Source of the DNA: Durusdinium trenchii
Taxonomy: Eukaryota; Sar; Dinophyceae; Suessiales; Symbiodiniaceae
Length of the DNA: 64,000 nt
NCBI GenBank assembly: GCA_963970005.1
Contig: CAXAMN010004002.1
Coordinates: forward strand, 1,290,688-1,354,687
Reading direction: 5' to 3'
This document shows, piece after piece, positions 29,923-42,150 of the stretch. The notes under the pieces are model-generated. The model did not search any database and had not been told where the DNA came from. It worked only from the letters and a program-made list of their open reading frames with translations. The stretch's first letter is position 1. Every line of letters starts with the position of its first letter. The position numbers and the translations under genes are program-made.

Positions 29923-30114
29923 CAAAAAGGGTTTTGAGCTGTGCCTGGCGCAGATGCCCTCTCAGACTCTCCTCCTTCTACATCGACGTTGACAACGACC
30001 TGTCAGCCCGCTATCCCGACCGGTCGTCCTGGATTGTCATCACGGTCGTCCTCGACCTCGTCGGACGGGAGATGACGAGATGAGATGTTGGGCTCCGGTT
30101 GGGCATACCTACTC

Positions 30115-30190
30115 GAGGTAGCCAGTGACCTGAACGTTCGGACCCGTAACCAGGGGTACCGAACTAGGATAGTCGAACGTTCGGGTTCTG
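30115..30190 (+). repeat. Dispersed repeat shared with 21717-21789
   Basis: Same ordered words as the other copy. Here GAACGTTCGG and CGAACGTTCGGG form an inverted pair around the CAGGGGTACCGAACTAGG centre, so it may be a fold-back element. Confidence 0.8.
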
Positions 30191-30497
30191 ACCCACCTTG
30201 GCTGGTAGATCATGGGGGAGGATGCTGGAAGATGATCATGATGATCATGCTACTTGAATCTTCTCTGGGTTTTGCCGGCTGGTTGACAACTCAAAGTTTG
30301 CGACGCCTGGCGTTTAGCAGTTTAGCAGCTGTCAAAGGTTTGGCAGGACCTGGTCTCCCAACCACACATCCCTAGCTATTTTCCAACGACGTGGCAATCC
30401 AGAAACGAGGGGGGCGAGGGGGCTGTCCACATTCCATTGTTGGGGGAGGGTAACGAATCTAAGAGTGGCGCTCATTTTGGTTTGTAACGAGTCGCAG

Positions 30498-30561
30498 TCG
30501 CCGTCATCGAGGTCGGCGGAGGACCGCTTGGCGAAGCTGGAGAAGAAGAACACCGCGCAGG
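30498..30561 (+). CDS. Short coiled-coil exon
   Basis: After CAG at 30495-30497 the frame reads SPSSRSAEDRLAKLEKKNTA and QG. The heptad-like Leu/Lys pattern and GC-rich third positions support coding. The donor is probably CAGG|GCATGC. Function not recognised. Confidence 0.45.
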
Positions 30562-31006
30562 GCATGCAAGGGCAAGTGGCAGCCTGGTGGTGATCGAAGT
30601 TGGGTATGAATGGGTGGGGGGGGGGTGCTCACAACTCTTTGAACCTGGGCCTGGAGGATGAGTTCAACACAATCAGTTGTGGACATGATTTGCATGTGCC
30701 GTCCGCCAAGGTGGACTTTCAATGCTTGGAGCAGCTGCAAGCCATGGTGCATGAGGAATGCCAGTCCTCTTGGATGCTGAGCTTCAATTGAGTGCGAGTG
30801 TGGTCCTTCCAAAGTCGCAGAACCATCTCAATTACTGTAAAGTGGTAAAGCCTTCATGAGTGAGCAAACCCTTGTGAAACATGAACAAGGAGCTGGTTAT
30901 TACGGTTATTATCCCTGGTTACCTGGTTTATTGGATTGAAGATGTTTGAAGTGAAGTGTCATGACCAGATGGGTTGCTTTGGTCGACTTTGCTCCGACTT
31001 GGGCAG

Positions 31007-31080
31007 AGGACGCAGCTGGGAGAGGAGCTGAAACGTGAGCTAGAGGAGGCTTTGAATGCCTTGAAGCTTGGCAAGACTGG
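31007..31080 (+). CDS. Short coiled-coil exon
   Basis: After CAG at 31004-31006 the frame reads RTQLGEELKRELEEALNALK, then LGKTG. Strong heptad pattern. It may belong to the same gene as the exons at 30498 and 35454-42289. Confidence 0.5.
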
Positions 31081-31656
31081 GGACACCAAAAACCTTTATC
31101 CCGTGGTAGTTTGTGTGTGTTTCCTGTCGATGCGGTCAAGGATCCTTGCAATTGACCACTGAACAAGGATAAAGAAGGATGAACAAAGTCATTGGGGATT
31201 GGTTTAGCACATGATGCTTGTGCATGCAGCGTTTAAGATTCGCAGAGCGGCATGGAAGTGTTGTTTGTTCCTTGCAGAGCCACGCACCACAACAGTTGAA
31301 TTAATTCTTTGGGACCGCCAGCTTTAGTTCGCCGAAAAGGGTGGCCAAAAGCACATTGCCCGATTTTCGTATCACACGTATTCCAAAAGTGATTTCTTGC
31401 CGTGGCTTTCCTGAGAAAGTCCAATTTTTTACGACGGGCTTTTGGTCAACATGCGTTTGTTTGCTTCAAAGGAAGGCTGAGCACGCAGAGATCAAGAGTA
31501 CAACCATGGCGTGCATGAGCCTTGGCTTTGCAACGGTTTCCTGGGAAAAAGAGACCCGTCGCACCTATGGCACCTTTGGCAGGGGAGGTGGTGGAAGAAA
31601 CAAGCGCCTGTCAAGTACTCCATACATGGCATACTTATAAAATACCCATGACCATT

Positions 31657-31745
31657 TCCTCTATAAAATGAGGGGGGTCAACATACACCATAAAACGTTT
31701 TGAGGTACCCTTGTTGGGGGGCTTGGGTGCCAATTTTATAGAGGA
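31657..31745. repeat. Inverted-repeat element, 89 bp
   Basis: TCCTCTATAAAAT at 31657 and its exact complement ATTTTATAGAGGA ending at 31745. A GGGGGG run and TTGTTGGGGGG lie inside. No coding capacity. Confidence 0.7.
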
Positions 31746-31959
31746 TATGTGTGTGTTATTGTGCATCATTGAATTTCAGTCTCGCCTTTGAATCGCTCTT
31801 TGTCAGTGGCTTCAAAGGAACGCACCTTGGCAAGAAGACCTATGAACTGGAAATCTTAGAGAATATATAGAAAACAATAGGCAAGACTTTGCATTATGGC
31901 TATAGAATCTGATCTTGGACCCCCCACCCTGTATCGACACGGGTATCTTATAAACCATT

Positions 31960-32024
31960 GTAAACCTATACATTGACCCCTGGAACTACCCCAATGTAGG
32001 TAAATACACCCATGGAGTGTTTGG
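31960..32024. repeat. Family B element, 5'-truncated
   Basis: Has the core ACATTGACCCCTGGAACTAC and the end CATGGAGTGTTTGG, but no matching left end is visible. Confidence 0.7.
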
Positions 32025-32704
32025 ATATTAAAGCGGGTGGTACAGAAAGTTAGTTTCTTCAGCATGTAGAGATGACATATGACATGCACTTCTTGGATGT
32101 TCCTCCTCGCTCGGACTGACCTGTGCTTCGCCTGGGCGGGATCACGTCACACGCGTGTCTTTCAGGATGAGACGAGGACATGAGAACAATTATATGTGTG
32201 AATGTGTGTTTCTTTTTTTTAAGGGGGTTCAAGGCAAACTAAGCAACTTGTAAGGAACCAGTAGCACCAAAAGAGACAACCAAGCCAGAGATAAAGAAAC
32301 CGAGAAACCCCTAGGCAACACCAAGTATATGCATAATTCTGTGAGTCGAGAGCAATATTATTGTTGTAAAACCATGGGTGTGCTTTGTCAGTCCGCTTTC
32401 ACGCGCGTGCTTTTATGCGATTGCAAAACATCTTGCCTGAGTGCTGGGACGTCACTCAGGAGGCAGCTCTTTCCAAAATCTGAAGCCCTTTGTTGTATTC
32501 ATGCGAGACCGAACCAAATGAAGGCATCACCTCACAATTACCACTACAGCGGGTTTCTCTCCCAACTCTGTGTACCTCAAGCTACATTTCATCCGTTACA
32601 TCACACGCCACGCATTGGCTCTACCTCATTGGGTGTGGAGGTGTTGGTGGTGTTCGTTGCTTGGGAGTATTCGTCAGGATGGGTGGACAGATGGTGGAGT
32701 AGTT

Positions 32705-32798
32705 CCCATACACTCCATGGGACTGGAATGTATGCCTACATTGACCCCCCAAACCACCCCAATGTAGGCAGATATATGGCATACATGGAGCGTCTGGG
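32705..32798. mobile_element. Family B miniature inverted-repeat element, 94 bp
   Basis: Begins CCCATACACTCCATGG and ends CATGGAGCGTCTGGG, flanked by GTT on both sides (32702-32704 and 32799-32801). Inside, GCCTACATTG and CAATGTAGGC add a second inverted pair, so the whole element can fold into one hairpin. Confidence 0.92.
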
Positions 32799-32879
32799 GT
32801 TTGTGATGGTGTTGGTGGAGTGCCAGTAGCGGAGTAAAAGCTCTGCTGAAATGGGTGTGTTGTTGGACAGGGCACGGCG

Positions 32880-33998
32880 GTGTTCCCGCTGGGGGATGCC
32901 TTGCCAGAGATCTTGTCATCCACTGGCCCTTCATTTTTCCAAACACCTCCATCTCAAAGCCGCAAAGCCGAAGGTTGGCAGTTTGCTCGACACACAGACT
33001 ATCCAACCATCACCGTCTTTGCCGCAACTTCGACGGCGGCTTCACACCACCGGCCATCCAATCCTATTCGCATCTCACAAGCAACAAGCCGTCCTCACCA
33101 CACCTCGCAATCAAACAAAAACATCCCGAACTTCCTATTATCTATCTATATGCATATCTATGCCTATGCCATCCGCCGCATGGCGGCAAGCCTTGAAGAA
33201 CCCGGCCGAAACAAGGCAATCCACATCATCAACCAAGCACTCAAGTTCCGCAACCTCACTCCACCCAAGTCCAACCAGCCACTCACTATTCCCCTCTTGG
33301 CCCATCACGACCACTTCGACACCGTGGCTGACCGCGATCCATCGCCGACCTAGGAAGCCCCTACTGTATCTTCCCACTTGCAAGCCTCGGGACGCAGCCC
33401 ACCGTATACTCCTCCTCACGAGGAACAGCTCCCTTGCGGCTGCCAACATCTCCAGACCGTACTTCGGCAACCCACCCACCCACGCACCGATGGCCATTAT
33501 GTCCTGACACTTGCGGGCTTAGCACTACCATCCCATTTACAACGCTTCCTGGATGCCAACATGAACAGCAACTTGTTTCCTACCAAGCGCCTGTACTTTG
33601 ATACTTTCACCACTGCATTTACCAAATGGCTCAAACACCATGGCTTCCCGCCATCCCTTCCTCACCACCCAATGAGCATCCCACATCCAGCCCCTCCACA
33701 CCGAACCCAGATTCACCGCGCCGCTCTCTGATGGAACTTGGCGATCAGATCGTTTTGCACCACGCCGAGCCACGAACTGCAAAACCTTTGGGTTTTTCTG
33801 CCCCTCAACTTTACTTCAAGGGATGCCTCGCCACCTGGCAAGCCCCCGAACTCTTCCAAGCACTTCCACATCACACAACAGACACCCTTCAACAGCATCC
33901 CTCCAACGCATTTCCCGGCGACCTCCACCGCAGTGGGGCTTCCGTGCCAAGTTTGTCATGCCATACGGTATTGCGCACCTAAAACAGGAAAAAAATAG
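32880..33998 (+). pseudogene. Long C-rich open region with two stops, unknown
   Basis: One plus-strand frame is open from 32880 to 33998 except for TAG at 33354 and TGA at 33732. Readable pieces include NKAIHIINQALKFRNLTPPK, FLDANMNSNLFPTKRLYFD, FTKWLKHHGF and CQVCHAIRYCAPKTG. The plus strand is rich in C and A and poor in G, unlike its surroundings, which by itself lowers stop frequency in several frames; two other frames are also partly open. It could be a decayed intronless gene or a piece of a mobile element. No family recognised. Confidence 0.35.
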
Positions 33999-35453
33999 AA
34001 AGGCAGAACTTATATCATGTTATATCTCCGGTCGGCCCATGGCATCCTGCTCCGAGCCACATCCACTGGGCCCCTCGTGCTGGTGGTCTGAGTCAGTTGA
34101 GGCGCAGGATGGTGGAGACTTCGCTGTGAACCTCCGGTCGCTGCGTCAACTCTCGGTCGCGGTCTCGTGCGCATGCGCCCTTCTTGCACGTGCTTGCTCG
34201 TGCTCCCAAGCTGGGCACCCCCCGTGGCTGTTCGTGGCCTCGGTCTCCGAGGACGGAAGAAGTCGCCGAGTCGAACTTGGAGTTGCTGCGCGCTGATCCT
34301 TAAGTTAAAGTCAGAACTGGTGGCTGGATTGTGGGATCTAGGGCCGAAGAGAGGAACGAACATGACGAGGTTTAACGTTTTAACACGTCATGTTGGAATA
34401 TGTTGGATCTCAATTTCCGTAAGGGCCCTCCCGGGCCTCTATAATGAACTACCAAAACAAATCTGGGTTCCTGGGAGGATTCCTTTTACTATTCCTTTTG
34501 TAATTGATTGTATAATAGTTATTTTGTTTGTTGTGCATCGCAACCGTTGTACTTGGGTTCTTATTTCACTGCGTGACAGCAACCGCTTTGGATTGTATGT
34601 AGGGTACCTCCTTTGCTGTTCTAATTGCTTACTGTATTGGTCACTTGTGTCTAGGGGTATACCGGGGTTGCATTCCACCCCCGTACACACTTATGTAGCA
34701 GGCGAAGCAGCTACTGGACAGCTACAGCTACTGTCCATTTCCCATGTTGTGGCCGCATCCAGGCTTGACATCGCTTGATCCTTGTAGGGACATTTGTTGG
34801 CATCAAGTCGGTAAACCAACTCCCCTTGTTGAGGTCCAGACAACCAGGCACGTGATGGACTTTGTCCATGTTCCTTTTTTTTGGTCAGGACATTCAAGGG
34901 CTCCAGGAGCACCAGCAGCGGTGGAACCAGAGCCTCACCGATGAATGTGAAGTCAGGCAAGCACCGAACCGAAGCACAGTCCGAAGCACCCGAGGTTTGC
35001 GCGAGGTCTTCTTTCGGTTTGCGGCATGACCAAGGTCGCATGAGTTGGTTAGAGGAGGTGTTTAACCTCAAGAAGTTCATTTCAAAGATTGTTTAAAGTT
35101 TGTTCATCAACGTCCATCACCCATCAATCATCCATCAATGTTTGCTGATGCAATGAAAATTACATCCAATAGTAACAGTAACTGCAACCGCCCGTGAAAA
35201 GGATGGAACATGATGGAACCGTGAAAACCTGGTTGATACCATAATACTTAAACATACGACTTAAACCAATGCATCACTCTCGACACTTTCTGACATCAAT
35301 TCAAAAATTTGATTAAACACCATTCAATGACTTGAGTGCTTGTCTTTTGTAGACCCCCAAATAATAGATAGAAGTTCGTAGATCCCCACTAGACACCGTG
35401 CCACGACTATTTAGCTCTCCATTTGCTCAGCTCCCAGCTCGGTGCCTTTGCAG
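33999..35453. other. No gene recognised
   Basis: A few open frames of 60-200 codons occur without motifs. The longest plus-strand frame (34167-34778) ends in hydrophobic low-information sequence. TTAAGTT and AT-rich words dominate 34440-34680. Confidence 0.35.
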
Positions 35454-35569
35454 TTGCCAGGGGCCGGGAGATGCAGCTCTTCAAGAGCCGTTTGGAACGC
35501 CTCGAGGCGACCGGTTCGCCCAGCACACAGATTTGGACGGCACTGAAGGAGATGAGTCGAGTCACTTGA
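35454..35569 (+). CDS. Coiled-coil exon
   Basis: After TTTGCAG at 35453 the plus strand reads ARGREMQLFKSRLERLEATG, then SPSTQIWTALKEMSRVT, before a TGA at 35567-35569. The true donor may lie before the stop. Third positions are GC-rich. Unknown gene. Confidence 0.45.
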
Positions 35570-35893
35570 AGACAGAAATGACTATGGAAGACAGAGACCC
35601 ACATTGAACAAAACCTGGCATGGACCTGCAAGGTTCAGTACCAACCCAGTGGTTTTCAGGTTCGGGACTCGGTGGCCCAGGGTGTAAAGACCTTCAGCGG
35701 TGTTCGACGTAATGAGATGGGTTGTTCAAAGAGGGTTGTAAAGAAAGTCACAGACAGACAGAGACAGACGCACAGACACACATACACACTCAACAAATGC
35801 ACATGTAGTCTGCTTGGGATCCCTTGAGTTTCCTGTAGATGGCGCACTTGCGGGTGTGGCGCCACCCGCCCCTACTGCCCAGCGGCACACCAG

Positions 35894-35995
35894 GAGACCC
35901 AGGAGGAGCTCTCGCAACTGGTGGATGCCGGGGGCACTGGCCTGCGGCTCCGCTTGGCCGCTGGGTGGTGCGGGCACGGTCGGAGTGAGTCGTAT
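35894..35995 (+). CDS. Short coiled-coil exon
   Basis: After CACCAG at 35893 the frame reads ETQEELSQLVDAGGTGLRLR. It lies 300 bases after the previous exon and probably belongs to the same gene. The 3' edge is uncertain. Confidence 0.4.
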
Positions 35996-36189
35996 CCGAA
36001 GTTGGTCACTACACTCCCTGAAATCATGGTGTCATCACAGTTGAAGTAGTGGATTTAGTGGCCCAGGCAGTTGGATCAGGGAAATCCTGGCGATGACTGA
36101 TCAGGGCGACGTGGATCCCCGAGTTCGGATGACCTGTTTGAGGTGGTGAACTCCACGTATCCCACGATGATGTTTATCCGAGAGTCTAT

Positions 36190-36282
36190 CCATAGGGATC
36201 CAAGTACCTTCTCAGAAGGTACTTGGACCCTCCAAACCTATGCCTCCCATCACCTTCTGAGAAGGTACTTGGATCCCTACTG
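36190..36282. mobile_element. Family A miniature inverted-repeat element
   Basis: Begins CCATAGGGATCCAAG and ends TTGGATCCCTACTG, flanked by TAT on both sides (36187-36189 and 36283-36285). It holds two AAGTACCTTCTGAGAAGG-type hairpins. 93 bp. Confidence 0.88.
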
Positions 36283-36699
36283 TATGGATTTGTGTGACTT
36301 GCTTGGTGTCATTTTGCGTTGGTTGTGTTTGGTTTCCTGCCAGTTTTACTGCGGATACCAAAAAGCCCTGGTTAAACAGGGAGCCAAAAACCTTCAGGAT
36401 CTTCAGGCAGTTTCTTTCCTGCATCCTTCAATGGTTCTTTGCAGGGTCACATAGGGTCACTATATAATCAAAATATATTAACATATCTTCACTAAGGGAT
36501 GATCTCAGTGCTTCACTGGTTTTAGCTTCACTGGATGGTTTTGGGTGCTTGGGCTTAGGCCCTTGGGGCCCGGCCGCACATGGAAAAAAAAAAGAACGTG
36601 ATTTTCAGGACACATGAAAGCATATCAAACCCATATTTTTGCATGGAGAACTGAATGTCTCCAGTTGCTGCGGGGTGTACCAGCTGCATGTTTTTCGTC

Positions 36700-36792
36700 C
36701 TGGCCCCAAAGCCAAGGACGCTGTAGAGACACGAATCGAGCAGGTGCCCAAGCAGATGCAGGCGACCCGCAGGAAGAAGCAGGTGGTCACTG
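36700..36792 (+). CDS. Basic/coiled-coil exon with canonical donor
   Basis: The frame reads PKAKDAVETRIEQVPKQMQA, then TRRKKQVVTG, and meets GTGAGT at 36793, a canonical donor. The acceptor lies near 36682-36700. Unknown gene, same strand as the neighbouring coiled-coil exons. Confidence 0.5.
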
Positions 36793-37194
36793 GTGAGTTG
36801 GAACCCGTAAAGGTGGAAGTCTTGATTCAGATTGCTCAAGACGATGTCTCACCGGTCCTGAAAGATCCTCCACAAATCCACTGTGTGAGCTTTGATATAC
36901 AGATTACAGTTGGTAGTAAGAGTGCAGTTGGTCTCCAGGTCTATGAGCAAATCCAGGCACACATGAAAAGTAGACTTCTATTGAGACCACCATCCTGTCT
37001 AAGCGGACCCCCCCCAGGGTTAAGGGCAATTTGTGGGACTTTGTAGCCATTGGCCAAATTAAGGGGGTCCATGTCATAAGCTTTCCAGTTCCCATTCTCC
37101 TGCACATGGAACTTTCCAGGTCCCAGGTAGGCCCCCTACCTGGCTCCCCCACTGGTTCCAGGTGGCCCAAAGCTGGCTCCCTGCTCGTTCGCAG

Positions 37195-37299
37195 GCCGTG
37201 CTCGAACGCCTGGAGCCACTGGAGTCGCAGGTGTCCCAGAGCCTGTGGGAGGCCGCGCCCCTGCAGGCGCGGGTGGAGGCCGTGGAGCAGGAGATCCGG
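37195..37299 (+). CDS. Coiled-coil exon
   Basis: After GCAG at 37194 the frame reads AVLERLEPLESQVSQSLWEA, then APLQARVEAVEQEIR, and meets GTTGGT. It is a clear Leu heptad with GC-rich third positions. It is 105 nt, a whole number of codons. Confidence 0.55.
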
Positions 37300-37609
37300 G
37301 TTGGTGTGGGAAAAAGCAAGGCCTCAGGACCTCTCCGGAGATCCTATAAGTGTCCAAAGAGTCAAAGTCACTTCAAGTGCTGCCTCACTTGTTTAAAGTG
37401 CGCGTGTTTTGTGCACGTGTGCTTAGAAGAGGATGGAGGGCATGTTTGCTGGTGGGCTCCAGCACACTGAGACGTTTGGTGAGCCGCCTTCACCGCGAAA
37501 AAAACGGATCCAACTGCATCGCAAACCTGTCCCAAGCAGCTGAAGCTATGAGAGCATCGTTGATGTTGTCCGGATTTATGTTGAAATTATATGTGCGCAA
37601 CCCTGCAAG

Positions 37610-37665
37610 GAGCTCTGGAAGCTGAAGGAGCAGGTGGAGCAGGTGGAGCGGCGCCCGAAGCAGGG
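37610..37665 (+). CDS. Short coiled-coil exon
   Basis: After CAAG at 37606-37609 the frame reads ELWKLKEQVEQVERRPKQ. The Leu/Val heptad is continuous in style with the exon at 37195. Confidence 0.45.
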
Positions 37666-38492
37666 GAGGGTGGTAGTTGAGGTAGTGGGATGCGATGAAC
37701 AAAAACAAGACACACAAGAAAACAAAGGAACACCAAAGAGCTACCAGCACCTTCCAAGGCTCACCAATGAAAGCCCCTACACTACGTATGGATCTCCAGA
37801 CAGGACACCCCTTGGAAGGTCCAGGTAGTGCCGGAGGTGTTTTTGCTGCACTGTTTTCGATCATCGAGGTAGGCGGAGGCTTGGAGACGTGGCTTAGCGA
37901 TGCCAACGTGATCCGGCCACCACATGGTAGACAGGGTGTCACGTACGCATGAACTAGATAGATCGGCGGGGCTCTGGGGTACCTCAGACTCAGACCAAAA
38001 GTGACATGGAATTGACAGAGAAACACTGGAGAAGGTTTGGATATGTTCGTTGGGGTCCTCAGTTCTGCCAGGATGTGCTCATGAGGAGCGGTTTCGGGCA
38101 TGATTTTTGACAAGCTGTTTTCATCCAGTTGCCCTTAATCATGTGGCAGTTTTGTCGTATGTCACTTGTCGAGACTTGTTCCATAATATGTAGCTGATTG
38201 TTGCTGTTGCCGTAAGCCAGTTGAGAATCCGTGACTCGTCAACACGTCAAAACATGTCAAAACGTTTCGATACGTTTCGTTCAATTGATATACTTGAGAT
38301 ACTTGAGCAATATCCGCGTCGTCGCAGTTATTTGCTTCATCCATCTTCAGTGCTTCAATGAGTGAACCATGCACAAGTCCCAGATATACTGTAAGAGTTA
38401 TCCAAGTGCATTTCATTTTCCGCTCGATATTTGCGTTCTTGTCAGTCTACACGGAGGCTACGGGACTTTGGACCTATTTTGGGACACACTTT

Positions 38493-38495
<3 letters not shown>

Positions 38496-38523
<28 letters not shown>
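38496..38523 (+). repeat. (AC)n microsatellite
   Basis: About 14 AC units, preceded by two copies of TTTGGGACACA. Open frames across it give Thr/His repeats and are not genes. Confidence 0.95.
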
Positions 38524-39013
38524 CACAAACCGGAACCGCCTCTGGTTCTTGCCCGGCTGGCGCGGTTGTTTTCAGTGCTCCTGTGCCCACCGTGAAAGCC
38601 GCCCGTCACCTTCGAGGTCGAGGTCTTCGATGCTTCGAAGATCGAGCGGCTTGGTGATCCAATTGGGTCGGTCGCCCCAAAAACACTCAAAGTTAAAAGT
38701 GTCCAAAGTATGCCTATAGAAGTCGAAAGACACCTCTGAACTAAGGAAATTTCTCTTCAGATCACCCAAATCAGAGCATTTTGTAAATGGTCTTGGACTC
38801 CCAGGGAATATAGGTTGTAGTTGTGTGGGTTGGTAGAACAATCATGAAACATACCTAGACCATCCTAGACCTTCATGTCGGGGTGTCGAGTGTAGATCCG
38901 ATAGTCGATGGGCGGTCTTGCAGACCCCGACCCCAACATGAAGGTGGTCGATGGTGTTCCTTTGAGTTTCTTTTGGATCGAAGACTTTGCACTTGCGGGT
39001 CGATCTTTGTTCT

Positions 39014-39107
39014 CCCAGACGCTCCATGGGACTGCCATATATGCCGATCAGTTGGGGTGGTTTTGGGTGTCAATCTGGGCATATATGGCATACATGGAGT
39101 GTTTGGG
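39014..39107. mobile_element. Family B miniature inverted-repeat element, 94 bp
   Basis: Begins CCCAGACGCTCCATGG and ends CATGGAGTGTTTGGG, flanked by TCT on both sides (39011-39013 and 39108-39110). It is in the opposite orientation to the copy at 32705. Confidence 0.92.
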
Positions 39108-40866
39108 TCTGCTTGGTGCTCGACGGAAGATCGAGCTGGACGGCTTCCGGAAGAGGCTATAGGGCCGTTCGCAGGTGTTCACGTCTGGTTTCAACCTTAC
39201 TAGAGTCGAAAGCACGGGTCTATTCTCAGGCTCCAACCATGGTTCCATGTTCGTTTGGGGTTATAACCAATCCCGCTAGGTGCATTTTTGCCGTCTATTT
39301 TTTGGGGGGAGGCCTCAATGCCGAAAGAATCAACACAAAACAACCCGTCTGACAGTTTTTGGACGCCTGTGACCCGCCGAAGGCGTGACCCGCCCCTTCG
39401 GCGTGACCGGCCGCTTCGGCGAAGTCGATTTCTCGATCGATCCACGGGGAATTCTCCACCACCGAGGGGTCACCTGTCTGTGACCCTGCACGATGTATAG
39501 TGGATCTCTAGCCAGGGAGAACCCGACTGGAAGGTACAGACAGGTAGGATTTCAATGGGCTTCCGGAATTTGGAGGGTCATGCAGCTGCATGGTAGCTAC
39601 CATGTTGAAGGCGACATCCGGCACAGAACACCCCACTGAACAGACTGAACAGGCTACTCTCGGCACCGGCTGGCGCCGCCCAACGCCCAGAGAGTGCCAG
39701 TGCCGCGGCGGGAAGTGATGTGAAGCAGATGCGAAGCATCAGGGGCAAGGTGACACAGTGCGAAGCGAAGCATGTGGTTCTCATGTGCGTTTGTTCATTG
39801 TTTTTGTAATTATGTTCAATCAGATCCATCAGCACGTCCACTCGTTTCAGTCCCAGAATGGTTGGAACTTGATGGAACTTGGGTGAGGTGATTGCCCCTT
39901 TCTTCAAGATGCTGCTTGTGCTGGCTCGGAAAGCTCTAAGTTCCTGAGCCAGTCGCAGATGATTCAGACTCTAATGATTTTCCTGAGCTGGTCCCTCCCG
40001 CATACCTGGCATAGCAGCATTTTCCAAGAGGTCACCAAGAAGACAGTAGCCGCAGGGTGCTAGTACTGTGAAGCTATTTGCTGCCTTGGAGAGTCCACCG
40101 CCAAAATAAAGAGTTTGCTCCTGAGCGCAATCAAAGTTTTCAGGGTGTCGTTTAGAGAGAGAGAGAGAGTGTGTTGTAAACCGTTGGGCACCTGCAAGAA
40201 ACCCAGCGAGGCAATAAGACCGCAAGACTTTGGGCGTTTTGGGCCAGTAAGGGGTTTGCTTTATCCGCATTGCTCGTAAAGCCTTGATCCACTTATGAAC
40301 CATCTCAAGGTATTCCAAGACGCTACACTCACTATACTTGTACCAGGCACCAGTTTTAACTTTTAAGTGCCTATCAAGCCCATAATTTTGTTCCATGTAA
40401 CTTGGCCCATGAAGTATGCGGAGGTTGTATCAAGAACACCCCCAATAAGCAGTTTAGTAGGAGCAATTCCCAAAAACGATCACACAAAGTGCATGTTTTC
40501 TTTATAGTACAACCCCATGTGTTCGAACCTCCTCTCTGTAGCTCCTCTCGCACCACCTAGGTACGGTGGTCCGCCGCAGCTCCACTCGCTCGGGAAGCTC
40601 CAACAAGTCCTCGGAAGTGGCAGATGTGCGACCTGGCAACAGTTTGTGGGACTTTTCCTGGACCCGCCAACGTACCCTTCAGAGCTTTTACTGGACCCTC
40701 CAACATACCCTTCAGATATCTAACTACAGAATATCAATATATATAGTATATATGGGACGTGCCCTTTCAACGTATAGAGAGGCAACAAGGTAACCTTGTG
40801 CCGCACCAACTGGCAACGTTTGTGTTTTCCTCTTGGATGGGCTCCCTGGGCACACATCGATGGGCT

Positions 40867-41181
40867 GCCCTAGGCCTCCAGTCGTACCGAACCTGAGAAG
40901 GTGGGACTCGGGTGGGTGCCAGGAGGTTCCAGTCATACCTTCTGAGGAGGTACGACTGGAGGTGTAGGGCTATACTATGTTTTTGATCCTGGGGCTACAC
41001 CACCACCTGGACGGTGTACAGTACGAGCGGGCGACTAGTTGGGGGTTGTGGGGAGCTGTAGAAGTCCATTATACCCGTTTGGGCTCCTGTCCCACCTCCG
41101 TTTCGGTTCGGTGGGCCAGGGGTGGGCGCCAGGGAGGTCGAATACCACCGAACTTGAGGATATGGGACATGGGCCCTAGGG
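40867..41181. repeat. Two family A elements 103 bp apart (40867-40970 and 41074-41181)
   Basis: The first begins GCCCTAGGCCTCCAGTCG and ends CGACTGGAGGTGTAGGGC. The second begins CCCGTTTGGGCTCCTGTCCC and ends GGGACATGGGCCCTAGGG. Neither has a clean 3-bp duplication. A partial third lies at 41896-41978 with the core GGTTCGGTGGCATTCGACCC. Confidence 0.8.
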
Positions 41182-42150
41182 TCCTAGGGTATATATTTAT
41201 AGATGATGGGATTTCAGGGACCTGCATCCTGCATCCGGCTTTGGTTCGTGGATGTTGATGGGTTGCTTGGTGCAAACTTTCTCAAACAGTCAGCTTGGTT
41301 CTGGAGTGTTGCTACGCTATTTTTTCTTGCAAGCGTGAAGAATGTTGGTGGGTGGAGTGGTGGGATGATTCACTTTTCAAGCTGGCCGTAGCCATTTGAA
41401 CCCAATTGATAAATACAATGTTGATCAATGTTGCATGTCACTTAACGCGGGAGAAATCCATCCATCATTTGCAAGCGTGTCCCACGTTTGGCAAGGCAAC
41501 AGAGACTGATCTCCAGTGGAGCCACCGAAGAGAGCTATCAGCAGGCCGCAGGTGTTTTCTAAGGGCGACAGCTCAGCTGGCTAGAAAATCCAGATCGAGA
41601 CAACCCTTCCTGAGTTGGGCAACAAATAACCTTTGTATATATAGAACGCCACTGTCCAAGAACTATACCTTGGACCTTGCAATGTTCCCACCCTAAGAGC
41701 TATGGCCTCTTGAGATGATGCGTACTGTGACTATGCCACCCAAGCGACTTTGGTTTACTTGTCAAAAAAACATCTCGTTTCCTTCGCATCTCGTCTAAAT
41801 CCACGGCCCTGCTGGCCCCGCACCGCCAGCATCTCGAGCGTCCCAAGCTACTCCGACCGCGGCACCAACCTGAAACGGGTGGAGGCCTCGCTGGGGACGT
41901 TCCCATCCTCAGGAGGTTCGGTGGCATTCGACCCCCCAAAAACCACCCACCCCTGGCACCGCAACGAAACGGAGATGGTAAGAGGTTTAGGGGTTGTTCC
42001 CCCAAAAAAATACCAAACCCACGAAAAGTTGATAACCTTTAGCATAATTTTAGCATCCTTTAACCTATTGTTGTCTTTTGGGGGGGAATTTGTTTCTTCT
42101 CCCCCTAAATATGGGACGAGTTAGAAAAAGGTCAAACTTTTATTTTCCAG

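Noticed and set aside
41386-41420. A full spliced-leader relic or SL RNA gene
   Set aside because: Only 12 leader bases match, with no GT donor or Sm-like site after them.
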